Assembly: GCA_030323885.1 (NCBI GenBank)
Contig: CM059187.1
Span: 139,224,415 to 139,288,414, forward strand
Source: Branchipolynoe longqiensis
Taxonomy: Eukaryota; Annelida; Polychaeta; Phyllodocida; Polynoidae
Length of the DNA: 64,000 nucleotides
Direction of reading: 5' to 3'
Each line of letters opens with the position of its first letter. The stretch's first letter is position 1. Positions 54,320-63,655 of this stretch are shown here, piece after piece. The translations under genes were made by a program, and so were the position numbers. The notes under the pieces were generated by a model. It had not been told where the DNA came from. It did not search any database and saw nothing but the letters and a program-made list of their open reading frames with translations.

Positions 54320-54528
54320 CATGTAGTAGTCCGGAGTGTCGAAAACTCAAGTCTAAAATGTGTAAAATCCACCAGCTTAAGCTTAAGCGGCACCCTAAAC
54401 CCCCTGCCGAAATTAGGAGTACACATCGTTAAAGGTCTACTGGTTACCAGCATTCAATGATGCAGCCGATACTGACCCCAACGGGCACCAGCGCACCAGT
54501 GAGTACCTCATGGATATCAAGTAGTTGG

Positions 54529-54675
54529 TTGGTTGGTTGTTTGAGTTTTACATTCTGGCTAGGAAGCGACAAGTATAAATTTTGTAAGTCATTGGTTTGA
54601 CTCGATTGGGAATTGAACTCCCGACCTTCCGCACGGGAGGCCTGCGCTCTACCTATTCGGCCACCACGTCCAGTA
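54529..54675 (-). mobile_element. SINE with large internal deletion, head type a
   Basis: Tail TTGAGTTTTACATTCTGG joins directly to CTAGGAAGCGACAAGTATAA and the head. Confidence 0.8.
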
Positions 54676-54999
54676 GATATTAAGTAGGTGTATATGCTCT
54701 TGTGCTTATAGGAGAAAGCGAATCACTATTTATTAAACTGCATTTGTTTGTTGGCTAGAAGGATCTTCTTTTTTTTTTGTGTAAAGGAAAACTCCGTTAT
54801 TTTCCTTAATGAGGGTAATTGGTGTCTGTACAATAAGATATTGCGCACCTACAACAGAACCACATTGATCCTGCATTAAGACTGACAAATCGATAGGAGC
54901 GGCGATAAGGCCGTGCCGACGGGTATACAACTTGGCTCTAACACACTTTCTGCCATGCACTGAGAACACCAGTCACCAGCCAACCAACACTCCACCCAC
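54676..54999. other. Unassigned stretch
   Basis: A minus frame at 54733-54969 has no recognised domain. Confidence 0.35.
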
Positions 55000-55256
55000 G
55001 TCGAGTCAAACCAATGACTTAAAAATGTATACTTGTCACTTCCTAGCCAGGCGCTTGGCATTATTAGGATAGGGGCAAGGACTGGTTGGTTCAGTGTCAG
55101 GATAATGTGACTGAGTGGGGTATCATGTCATGGTACTGGTAGCCTGGTGTCTGAGTAGGGCAGCACTATAAAATCGCCATGTGTGCGGACTGTCACAAAT
55201 CGGTACCTGTCCTGATATGACCTTAGATGTTGCCAGGATGTAAAACTCCAACAACC
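55000..55256 (+). mobile_element. Headless SINE
   Basis: CGTCGAGTCAAACCAATGAC to AAAACTCCAACAACC. Confidence 0.82.
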
Positions 55257-55364
55257 ACCCACATTGTGCCCCGCGCCAGCAGTCACCTTTCTGCAGCTCC
55301 ATATTATTCCATATATGATATACATATTTGTTGTTGCTGTGTAATGCTGCGCATAAAAGTCAGG

Positions 55365-55590
55365 TCCCCTGAGTTCCCCTTATTTTGTTACTTTCAGTTG
55401 TCGTGTAGCTATGTACTGCATGCATCCGTTCTGTCTGTGAGTATTTTCTTACAGCTCCCTACCCTCTGTCAGTGCGCTTGATAGTTCTACAATCAGTTAT
55501 TTGTTTGGATACCGATAGTTACTTTTCCCTGACTGCCTTCATATTCATTAGTGGTCATTAGTTTTTTTTTTAGTTTTACAGTTTAAAGTT
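55365..55590 (+). repeat. Dispersed repeat, copy 2 of 2
   Basis: Alignable with 30040-30268. It starts CCTGAGTTCCCCTTATTTTG and ends TTAGTGGTCATTAGTTTTTT. Confidence 0.6.
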
Positions 55591-55669
55591 ATTGGTTCCC
55601 GCAGTTCCCCTTTTGGATAACTTGGATATATGGGAAGATTATAGGAAATAATCACTGGAAGTGGTGATG

Positions 55670-56025
55670 ACCAGTCAGGATGGCCGAATGAGCTGAGCGT
55701 CCGTCTCCCTGTTTTGCTAGATCGTTGGATTCGAACGCACAGTTCGAACTCTGGTCGAATCAAACCAATGATTTAAAAATTGATACTTGTAGCTTCCTAG
55801 CCAGGCGCTCGACATTATTAGGATATGGCATGGACTGATTCAGTGATTGGCTCAGCATCAGGATAATGTGACTGAGTGGGATATCAAGTCATGGTTCTGG
55901 CAGCCATATCACCCACTGGTCCCAGTGGGGAGGCACTATAAAAGTCCCCATGATTGTGCGCTGTCACAAGTCGGTAACCCATCCTGATATGACCTTAGAT
56001 GTTCTCAGGACGTAAAACTCCAACA
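55670..56025 (+). mobile_element. tRNA-derived SINE, head type b
   Basis: Full copy, CCAGTCAGGATGGCCGAATG to AAAACTCCAACAAAC, with a small duplication (CACTGGTCCCAGTGGGG) in the body. A further SINE tail fragment lies at 56096-56150. Confidence 0.85.
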
Positions 56026-56150
56026 AACAACCAACCCCTGGAGGTGACACTCCCCGGTGCAGGGCGCCAGTACTGCCACGATCAGCTGCACGGTAATAGC
56101 CGTCCGGATACGACCTTGGATGTTGCTAGGACGTAAGACCCCAACACACA

Positions 56151-56685
56151 CGCGCTGGGCCCGATGTTAGGAGGGATTCGCCTCGACCAATCAGCGTGCT
56201 AATTGCAAACGGCACGCACCCTCTGGCTGGTGGGTGCCGGTGGAGGGAGTGGAAACGCCGTCAACTTCGGGGGGAGAGTGACTGGGCATGCCTGGTCACC
56301 AGGAGCATGCTGGGTCAGAAGGTCAAGGTCGGGCCTGATCATCTTCGGGGCAGTGTGCCTACTATGAACATGTTTATTACAGCAACCACTCACCGAGCAT
56401 TAACATTTTTTTTTTACTAAATGTATTTTATTCAGCAAATAATGCCTTTTGTCAGTGCCAGAGCACTGGTCTTCCGGCCGTTCAATACAAATTGTTGGCA
56501 GGTCGCAGGCTTTTGGTCACAAAGTGGTCGCAAGTCATATTGTAATTAATGCGGGTATCCTACAAAAGCAGAGTGTATTTTTATGAGGAATATGTAACAG
56601 TGGGATCACTTTTCAGCACGTGCAACTGGTGTTATCGGTAAGGAGCATTGTCATGAAGCCAGCATAAGGCTTGGTTACTGGCCGG
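56151..56685. other. Unassigned stretch with GC-rich part
   Basis: A GACCAATCAGC box (CCAAT-type) at about 56187 lies just before GC-rich sequence to 56350. No exon recognised. Confidence 0.35.
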
Positions 56686-56990
56686 GCACAGTTGCCGAAT
56701 TGGTAGAACACGGGCTTTGCGTGTGGAAGGTCGGGCGTTCGGTTCCCAGTCGAGTCAAACCAATGACTTGTAAAATTAATACTTGTTTCTTTCTAGCCTG
56801 GTGCTCATCATTAATAGGATAGGGTTAGGACTGATGTGACAATGGAATATCGGGTCATGACATGGGTGGCCTGATTTCCCAGTGGGGTAGCACTATGAAG
56901 TCATCATGAGTGCACACTGTCACAAGTCGGTACCCATCCTGATATGACCTCAGAGGTTGCAAGGACATAAAACTCCAACAACCAACCAAC
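56686..56990 (+). mobile_element. tRNA-derived SINE, head type a
   Basis: CACAGTTGCCGAATTGGTAG to AAAACTCCAACAACC, lacking ~25 bp of mid-body. Confidence 0.85.
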
Positions 56991-57414
56991 CTTGATTATC
57001 CTTAATGTGACAGTTAGGTGTGACACGTCCTCATTCAAGGTAACATCAGTGCAGTGTCATTATATATAAACAGCCCTGGTGAGAGATCAATACTTTATTG
57101 TTATTAGTTTAAAATATTACTAGCTGTGTGGATTAAGTTTCACTGCACTGGCATCATCTTGTTATACTCCTTCTAATACCTGGGTACATGCTGTACAGTG
57201 TGACACAATTAGAGGCCAGTCTGCAGTAAGCAGAGACCACACTGGGTGCCACCTGAGCTAAGTTAGCGATCAATGAACATGTATACTTGTTCAAGTTGTT
57301 GCGGAGACTATTTAAAACAGAGCCTGGCGTGAAAACACACCGTAATTAACACAGATGCATTAAAACACCATAAGACGTGATGAATGCAGGGTCAGTACAC
57401 ATGTGAAGATATGC
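56991..57414. other. Unassigned stretch
   Basis: Near its end GCAGGGTCAGTACACATG resembles the end of the AGGGTCCGTACAC family, probably a remnant. Confidence 0.35.
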
Positions 57415-57623
57415 AAAGTTACTTTTGGCAAGCACAAAAAAACTCTGACACCATAGGCTTCTGCATCGACAGCTTCTATTAAATTTCCTTAGTATTCACG
57501 TCTATGTGACGACAAATGTTTAGGAAGTCCACCAGTATCTAAGTTATAGATATGTAGAATCAAATCTAGATAATTGCTTTGACTTTGAAAATTTGATATT
57601 TTCATCGGTCTATGCAGCTTTAA
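57415..57623 (+). mobile_element. MITE-A fragment (right half)
   Basis: AAAGTTACTTTTGGCAAGCA to ATCGGTCTATGCAGCTTTAA. Confidence 0.8.
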
Positions 57624-57691
57624 AACTCCAAAAACCAACTATGCAGCTTCAACCAATCGGAGCTAAATGCCCTCAATGTTACGCCACTTCT

Positions 57692-58141
57692 CCGGTGTGG
57701 TGGTTTCAGCGTGTTCCCGTGCTCAGACGTGTCCCTCGCTTCTGCGCATGCATCAGAATCTAGTAAACATGGCCGTAATCGATTAACACGAACCGGGCGA
57801 CTCGGGTCATCCGAATTTCAAATAGAACATGCGAGTGGAGTCGACAAATACACGTCCCGTGTGCAAAAAAAGAATAACTTAGATTAATGAAATGGAAATA
57901 TAGGTAAACTGGGCCATGATACAATACTTTAAATCCTATTTTTGCTGTACTTTTATCGGTTATTAAAAAAAAAAGAACAAACTGTCCACCCGAGCGTATT
58001 CGATTATTCGACCCGAGTTTGTAGGATGTGCGCATGCGCCAATAAGTGGCTGGGGTGACCCGAGTTGATGCGAAATCTGCGCATGCGCAGAAGCAAAGGG
58101 ACACGTCTGAGCACGGGAACACGCTGAAACCACCACACCGG
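57692..58141. mobile_element. CCGG-ended modular-TIR element, copy 5
   Basis: Both arms read inward CCGGTGTGGTGGTTTCAGCG, TGTTCCCGTGCTCAGACGTG, TCCCT, then GCTTCTGCGCATGC. Its interior is filled by a truncated GGCCGTAATCGATTAA element (57773-58065). Confidence 0.85.
57773..58065 (+). mobile_element. Truncated Harbinger-like element (GGCCGTAATCGATTAA family)
   Basis: It starts GGCCGTAATCGATTAACACG and ends at GGGTGACCCGAGTTGAT without the last ~15 bp of the right TIR. Nested in CCGG element 5. Confidence 0.8.
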
Positions 58142-58484
58142 GTTAAACACAGGTCAAACCGGGTATACAAAGCATCACTAAAAAGATGCATGAAATACGT
58201 CGCCCGTGGATACCCGCGTTAAACTATCGATCAACTAAAATAAGAAGGCAGGCAATCGATGCAAACCGCTGCGCGCCATTGAGTGATGGCCGACGCACGT
58301 GACTTACTGGCCCGCTGCCAGGGTTAAGAACGCAGGGAAGTGTTATATAGGGGTGAAGAGTGCACGGCGCGGAACGCTGCAGTCTGACCCCCCACACCCC
58401 CCACACCCCCCACACACACACCCCAGACCAGGGATGGCTGTGCTGCAGGCCAGAGACCTGCTCAGTGCACGAGGTGTACGATTG
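58142..58484. other. Unassigned stretch with (CACACCCCC)n
   Basis: C-rich low complexity at about 58387-58425. No gene recognised. Confidence 0.35.
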
Positions 58485-60040
58485 GTTGGTTGTTGAAGTT
58501 TTACGTCCTGGCAACATCTAAGGTCATATCAGGATCGGTATCGACTTGTGACAATGAGCACTCATGGCGACTTTATAGTGCTGCCCAACTGGAAGACCAG
58601 ACCACCAGCACCATGATCTAATATCCCACATCTTGATGCTGAGCCAACCAGTCCTTATGTCTATCCTAAAGCGGGCATTCCTTACACGCGTTATGCATAA
58701 AGCTGAGATTCCTTCTACGCGGTATGCGGCATGCAGCATGCGGCATGCGGTATGCAGTATGCGAATGGGAAGATTCCTTCTACACGGTATGCGGCATGCG
58801 GCAGACGGCACATGACTGGCTATATTTAAAAAATAAAAATAAACAAGTATACTCCTTACTGCACTGTATATGACCAAATATTGGATTTATATCTATGTAC
58901 TTTTTCGTAGGTCACATGGGGGTTCCTACCTTTATTATAACCAAATTATAGATAAGTATTCATATTTCTGTGCATATGGTAGCATTTTTAGCTTTCCCCT
59001 AACCGTATGTCTCCCGGTGCCCAGCTCACCATGTGTTTCCAATTAGCACCCCTCTGTGAGACTGTTCCGTAATGCTCAGTCGCCTCTCCTAGTGTTAAAC
59101 TAATGGACACAACAGACTCAGGTTTCTATTCACACCCTGAGTGCCGCATACCGCATGCCGGACCGATCGCTACAGGGACCGATCGAGTTGTCGCAGTCGC
59201 ATTCGCATTCGCATTCGCATACCGCATGTAAGGGTTGCAGCCCATTGACTTCAAGGCGTTTCGATTTTTTGCCGCATTCGCAAGCGCATTCGCATACCGC
59301 ATACCGCGTGTAAGGAATCCTAGCTTAATGCGGTATGCAGTATGCGAATGCCATCATTCCTTACACACGTTATGCGGTATGCGGTATGCGGCACACGACT
59401 GGCTATATTTAAAAAATAAAAATAAACAATTATTCTCCATACTGCTCTGTATATGACCAAATATTGCATTTATATCTATGTAACTTTTTGTATGTCACAT
59501 GGGGGTCCCTACCTCTATTATAACAAAATTATAGATAAGTATTGATATTTTTGTGGCTCTGGTAGCATTTTTACCAACCCGAACCCATCCCAAACCCCCA
59601 CCACCACCACTACCATATGTTTCCACTCAGAAGCCTTGTGCGTGACCGTTCCGTAATGCTCAGTCGCCTAGATCTCCTAGTGTTAAACTAATGGACACAT
59701 CAGACTCAGGTTTCTATTCACACCCAGCTTGACGCATAACGCATGCCGCACCGATCGCTACATGGGCCGATCGGAAAAACGCATTCGCATTACGCGTGTA
59801 AGGAATGTAGCTCATAGGTTTCAAGGCATTTCAATTTTTTGTCGCATTCGCATTACGCATTACGCATTACGCGTGTAAGGAATGCGCCCTTTATAATGCT
59901 GAGTACCTGGCTATGAAGCGACAAGTATAAATTTGTAAGTCACTGCTTTGACTCGACCAGGGTTCGAACCCATGGGTTTGAATCCCATGATCTAACAAAG
60001 CGGGAGACGGACGCTCAACTCATTCGGCCATCCTGTCTGG
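58485..60040 (-). mobile_element. SINE, head type b, split by a Harbinger-like pair
   Basis: The 3' half (58485-58669, GTTGTTGAAGTTTTACGTCC on) and head half (59894-60040, TAATGCTGAGTACCTGGCTA to GGCCATCCTGTCTGG) join into one SINE. Confidence 0.85.
58670..59893. mobile_element. Harbinger-like element made of two tandem copies
   Basis: The outer ends GCGGGCATTCCTTACACGCG and the inverse GGGCGCATTCCTTACACGCG lie next to TAA-containing flanks. Inside are two ~550-bp near-duplicate halves (GACTGGCTATATTTAAAAAA at about 58816 and 59398), each ending in GCATTCGCATACCGC-type words and CGTGTAAGGAAT. It was inserted into a SINE. Confidence 0.75.
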
Positions 60041-60319
60041 TCAGCACGCAGGAAAACGAGATGCCTTGTGTAAATGTGTCAAGAGACAAACTCGTGCACA
60101 GAAAAGCAGTTAGTTGTCAGTATCCAGTTCAACTTCAAGTCTACCCAAACGAGCAGCAATAGTAGGTGCAAATCAAAGAAACTGGCAACGTTTTACTTAG
60201 TTTTACATACAAAAACGGAAAGGCAATAACAGTAATAATAAAGGGTAACTTTGGAGATATTTAAAATGAAAGTGTTCAGTGTGTGCACCGAAATAATGGA
60301 TATCATAGGCTTGTATGAT
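60041..60319. other. Unassigned stretch
   Basis: No gene or recognised element. Confidence 0.35.
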
Positions 60320-60625
60320 TCCACTGGGTCATGGGACGCTGGGCGCGCGGGGGGAGGGCGCGCCGCCCACCAGACAGCGGGCCGGCGTGCCACCCTTCCC
60401 CCTGCAGGTACTGGGTTCGATACACAACCCGTGACTTTACCTTTATTAATTTTAATTATATTATTAGCTCATTATATATTGTTACATTGCATTGCATATT
60501 TCTCGCCCCCATTGGGGCCGCGCGCGCGCCTGCTGCTCAGGCGTGTCTCTCTCATGTGCTTGTCTGTTACATCACCTGTATAGTCGGACTTTAATAAAAA
60601 AAAAAGTCCTTTTTACTCCCCCCGT
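60320..60625 (+). mobile_element. Possible second SINE family or retroposed RNA
   Basis: A GC-rich start (GGGCGCGCGGGGGGAGGGCG) is followed by a B-box-like GGTACTGGGTTCGATACACA. It ends CTTTAATAAAAAAAAAA with inverse GGACTTT/AAAGTCC. Single copy; suggestive only. Confidence 0.35.
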
Positions 60626-60639
60626 GTGTTGGCGTTCAT

Positions 60640-60991
60640 TTAAAGCTGCATAGTCCGATGAAGCATCCAATTTAAAAAAAAAAAAAAACATTCACCTAGA
60701 TTTTATTCTACATATCTAACTTAGATACTGGTGCACTTATTAAACATTTGCCACATAGAAGGGCATACTGAGTCAATTTAACATAACCTGTTACTGCATA
60801 AGCCTATGGTGAGAGTTTTGGCATGCTTGCCAAAATCAATTTATGATGTTTACACTTCAAATATCTCAAAAGTTAGCCATTCAAAATGAAAATTACTTCA
60901 AACTAAAGTAAGGTTGGTTATAACAACCAATTAAATATATTTATCTCAGAAAAATGGCAGAAATTCAAAACCATCGGACTATGCAACTTTA
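60640..60991 (-). mobile_element. MITE-A copy
   Basis: Inverted full copy, TTAAAGCTGCATAGTCCGAT to ATCGGACTATGCAACTTTA. Confidence 0.88.
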
Positions 60992-61090
60992 GATATCCAG
61001 CGGCTCGCCGCTGGGGTTTAAATGCGCAACATGGAGGGCAGCGCACCGGGCGACAGCCCGGGCTTGTCCACCTGTCACATCCTGATAAGG

Positions 61091-61123
61091 CGGGGGGGGG
61101 GGGGGGGCGGGGGGGGGGGGGAG
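61091..61123. repeat. G homopolymer tract
   Basis: Two long G runs separated by a single C. Confidence 0.9.
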
Positions 61124-61157
61124 GCGGCGACTCCGGAGGTCGGCCGGGGCGGCATTG

Positions 61158-61287
61158 ACTTAATATTCCTCTATGCAGCAATAGATGTTTGATAAGTGCA
61201 GCCGTGTGCATTGGATATGTAAGATCAAATGTAGGCAAGTGCCATGGTTTTAAAAATCTTATGGTTTCATCGGCTTATGCAGCTTTC
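61158..61287 (+). mobile_element. MITE-A fragment (right third)
   Basis: CTATGCAGCAATAGATGTTT to ATCGGCTTATGCAGCTTTC; diverged. Confidence 0.65.
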
Positions 61288-61317
61288 ATGTCAACTTAAT
61301 GACAAAAGAGAATCCAC

Positions 61318-61581
61318 AGCAGGGTCTGTACACATGTGGAATTCAAGGCTTTTAAAAGCTGGGTTTAAAAAAAGAAAGAAAAAAAAGGGAATTCAAGACT
61401 TCAGGGGGGAAAACAATGGTGAATGGCAATTTTGGACTAATTTAGACCATTGTGGACAGTTGAATGGAATTCAAGGCTTTACTAGACCAATTACCTAAAT
61501 TCAAGGCTATTCAAGGCCTTGAAATGGGGCAAATGAAGTTCAAGACTTTTCAAGATTTCCCAGGCCAGGTACGGACGCTGC
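61318..61581. mobile_element. TIR element, AGGGTCCGTACAC family
   Basis: GCAGGGTCTGTACACATG to GGTACGGACGCTGC; interior colinear with 14523-14804. Confidence 0.78.
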
Positions 61582-61767
61582 CACAGTGAGATATTTATGT
61601 TCAGCTGTGTACAGAACCTCGTGTTATCAGGTGGCTGGCTACTGGCTACCTACCTCAAACTCGACATAACTACACAATGTTTTCAAACATTGCCGTGTCA
61701 ACCGATAACTAAAGGCATCCATGACTCCGTTAGCAATAAAAGCCACGTGGGGGTCAGTATATTAGGT

Positions 61768-61885
61768 TGGTTTGTTGTTGGAGTTTTACGTCCTGGCAAA
61801 CATCTAAGGTCATACCAGGACGAGTACCGACTTGTCACCGTGCAGACTCATGGCGACTTTATAGTGCTGCCCCACTGGGAAATCG
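61768..61885 (-). mobile_element. SINE fragment (3' part)
   Basis: GTTTGTTGTTGGAGTTTTAC to GCTGCCCCACTGGGAAATC; head missing. It directly abuts the coding-like fragment 61886-62115. Confidence 0.8.
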
Positions 61886-62115
61886 TCTGGTCTACATGGG
61901 TAGAAGTTACTACAAATGTTAACCATGTACAAAGATATAATCAAAAACCAAAAAATTGGAAAATCCCCGGCTTTACACTGAACAAGTTTACAGAAATTGT
62001 TGATAAAGGAAATCAATCCGCATGGATTAAGACCACTACTGCACAGCGGCGGAAACAAGTGTGTGCACTTAACCATTATGAGCAGAATAAACAAACGATC
62101 ACTAATTTCTTTTAA
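61886..62115 (+). pseudogene. Coding-like C-terminal fragment of an unidentified protein
   Basis: An uninterrupted reading frame gives WVEVTTNVNHVQRYN, NWKIPGFTLNKFTEIV, SAWIKTTTAQRRKQVCALN and ends KQTITNFF-TAA. Composition (Trp, Lys, Asn, few repeats) looks like real protein rather than chance. The final IxxFF with a preceding Lys/Gln resembles a degenerate PCNA-binding (PIP) box at a C terminus. No Met starts it locally; the longer frame (from 61597) runs through a SINE and is artificial. It could be a retroelement or DNA-transposon ORF end, or a retroposed host gene. Confidence 0.45.
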
Positions 62116-62136
62116 ATAAGTTCTTTTTAAAGTCGC

Positions 62137-62643
62137 CAGCTATCCGCCGCGTGGAAAACAAACGAACTCGGAATAGTTCAGATTTGTGCCACTTGGGGCG
62201 AATGGTAGACAGGAAGTGTGAACACTTATTTGTCTTATTAATATCGCCGCCAATGTGGTGTTAATATCAGTTCGATTTTAGGGTTAATTTCATGAAATTT
62301 CACTTATTGCATGTAATTCTGTTAAATATGATAGTGGTATTGTCAAATAGCGGTGCTCGCCGGTAACAGGCTCAGCAAATCCTTCTGATCTTGTTGCTGG
62401 CGAGAACCGCAATTTCAGCCAATCACAGCGCAGCTTTTGCATTGCAAATGGCCGCCGCCTATGGGGGCGGCCATTTTGAAGACAACAAACTGCCTTTGCA
62501 GTTCAGACTAGCAGTGCCCTGGTCCCATACTCTCCCCACACATACTTGGTTCATTTAAACATAAAAACTAAACAAGATTGTGCTTGGAGAGCATTTGTCG
62601 GAGTACGCACAGTGTCCCAGCGAGCTATAGCTGGTCCCTTTAA
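62137..62643. mobile_element. Old TIR element, second copy of the 15309-15826 family
   Basis: AAAGTCGCCAGCTATCCGCC at the left, GAGCTATAGCTGGTCCCTTT at the right, and GGAGAGCATTTGTCGGAGTA shared with 15309-15826. The interior has a palindrome (AATGGCCGCCGCC/GGGGGCGGCCATT) at about 62448-62475 and the 37-bp block shared with 24311-24347. Confidence 0.55.
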
Positions 62644-62647
62644 AAGA

Positions 62648-62713
62648 AATCAAATCTAGGTCAATGTTTTGGGTTTTAAAAGGTGATGCTTTCAACGGAC
62701 TATGCAACTTTAA
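62648..62713 (+). mobile_element. MITE-A fragment (right end)
   Basis: AATCAAATCTAGGTCAATGT to ACGGACTATGCAACTTTAA. Confidence 0.7.
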
Positions 62714-62868
62714 ACTAGGTTTTAAATATTCGTATAAGGTGCATCCCTCTAAAGCCATGCACTCCGGAGATATTTATAATCGTAACCATAATTGTAATCA
62801 TTCAAATGCAATCATGGTCTGGTCTGTGACTGTCTCAGATGTTTTGAAAACAGTTGATTCGTGGCTTA

Positions 62869-63448
62869 TGGCCCTGTCACATTACAACGCATCTCGCCAG
62901 CAACACGTAAAATCACTTTTTTTTTACGTCGAGAAGCGTCAAACTTGTAGGCGTGGGGGGCAAAGTTGGACGTATACATCCCGTATACACAGCGTATGGC
63001 CAATGTATGGCTAATGTACCTCCCTGTGAAAAATGCTCGAATTACACTAACGGTACGTTCACAAGAACGCCGGTGTACGTTATATATGTTATTCGATCGC
63101 CAGAACTACGCGTCATATGTTCCATACATCATCCATACGTTGTCAGTATGTGGACTGTACGTTCCCACTGCCTTTAAAGTAGGTCAAAGTAGTGCAATGT
63201 AGTGAACAACGGTTGACTAACGTACATTGATGTATGCCTAATGCATACATAATGTACGGCGGACATAAAATCCACACATTGTCGAACGTCAAAAGTTTTT
63301 TTCCGACCCCCTGATGTATGACGCCGTATCTCGACGAACGTCGGCGTACATTGACGTATACCAACTAGCGCCTAACACATGCGTAACGACGTAGCGGCAA
63401 AAAATCACATACGTTGACATACGTTTGCGTCGCAATGTGACAGCACCA
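62869..63448. mobile_element. PIF/Harbinger-like MITE (TGGCCCTGTCACATT family)
   Basis: TIRs TGGCCCTGTCACATTACAAC and inverted TGGTGCTGTCACATTGCGAC with a TTA duplication (62866-62868 and 63449-63451). The interior is full of ACGTA-based words (ACGTACATTGACGTA, CGTACGTT). Short frames only. Confidence 0.85.
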
Positions 63449-63463
63449 TTAGAAAAGGATTTG

Positions 63464-63655
63464 TTTGTTTGATTTACGTCCTAGCAACGTCTAAGGTCAT
63501 ATCAGGACGGGTACTGACTCATGACAGTGCACACTCATGGCAACTTTATAGTGCTGTCCCACTGGGAGACCAGGCCACCAGCACCATGACCTGATATCCC
63601 ATGCAGTCACATTATCCTGACACTGAGCACACCAGTCCTTGCGCTATCCTAATGA
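63464..63655 (-). mobile_element. SINE fragment (3' two thirds)
   Basis: GATTTACGTCCTAGCAACGT to CTTGCGCTATCCTAATGATG; the head is replaced by purine-rich sequence. Confidence 0.82.

Noticed and set aside
54009..54453. Open frames with long (LS)n or (RE)n runs
   Set aside because: Direct translation of a (GA)n microsatellite.
54733..54969. 78-codon minus-strand frame
   Set aside because: No domain and no splice context; composition does not stand out from the surrounding sequence.
56155..56420. Promoter and first exon suggested by a CCAAT box and GC-rich sequence
   Set aside because: No initiator, start codon context or recognisable peptide; evidence is too thin.
1691..60040. tRNA genes suggested by A and B boxes
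   Set aside because: The many tRNA-like segments are heads of SINEs followed by a common body; none folds as an independent intact tRNA gene that I could verify.
61597..62115. 172-codon frame taken as one protein
   Set aside because: Its first ~96 codons run through unassigned sequence and a SINE fragment; only the last ~76 codons look protein-like.
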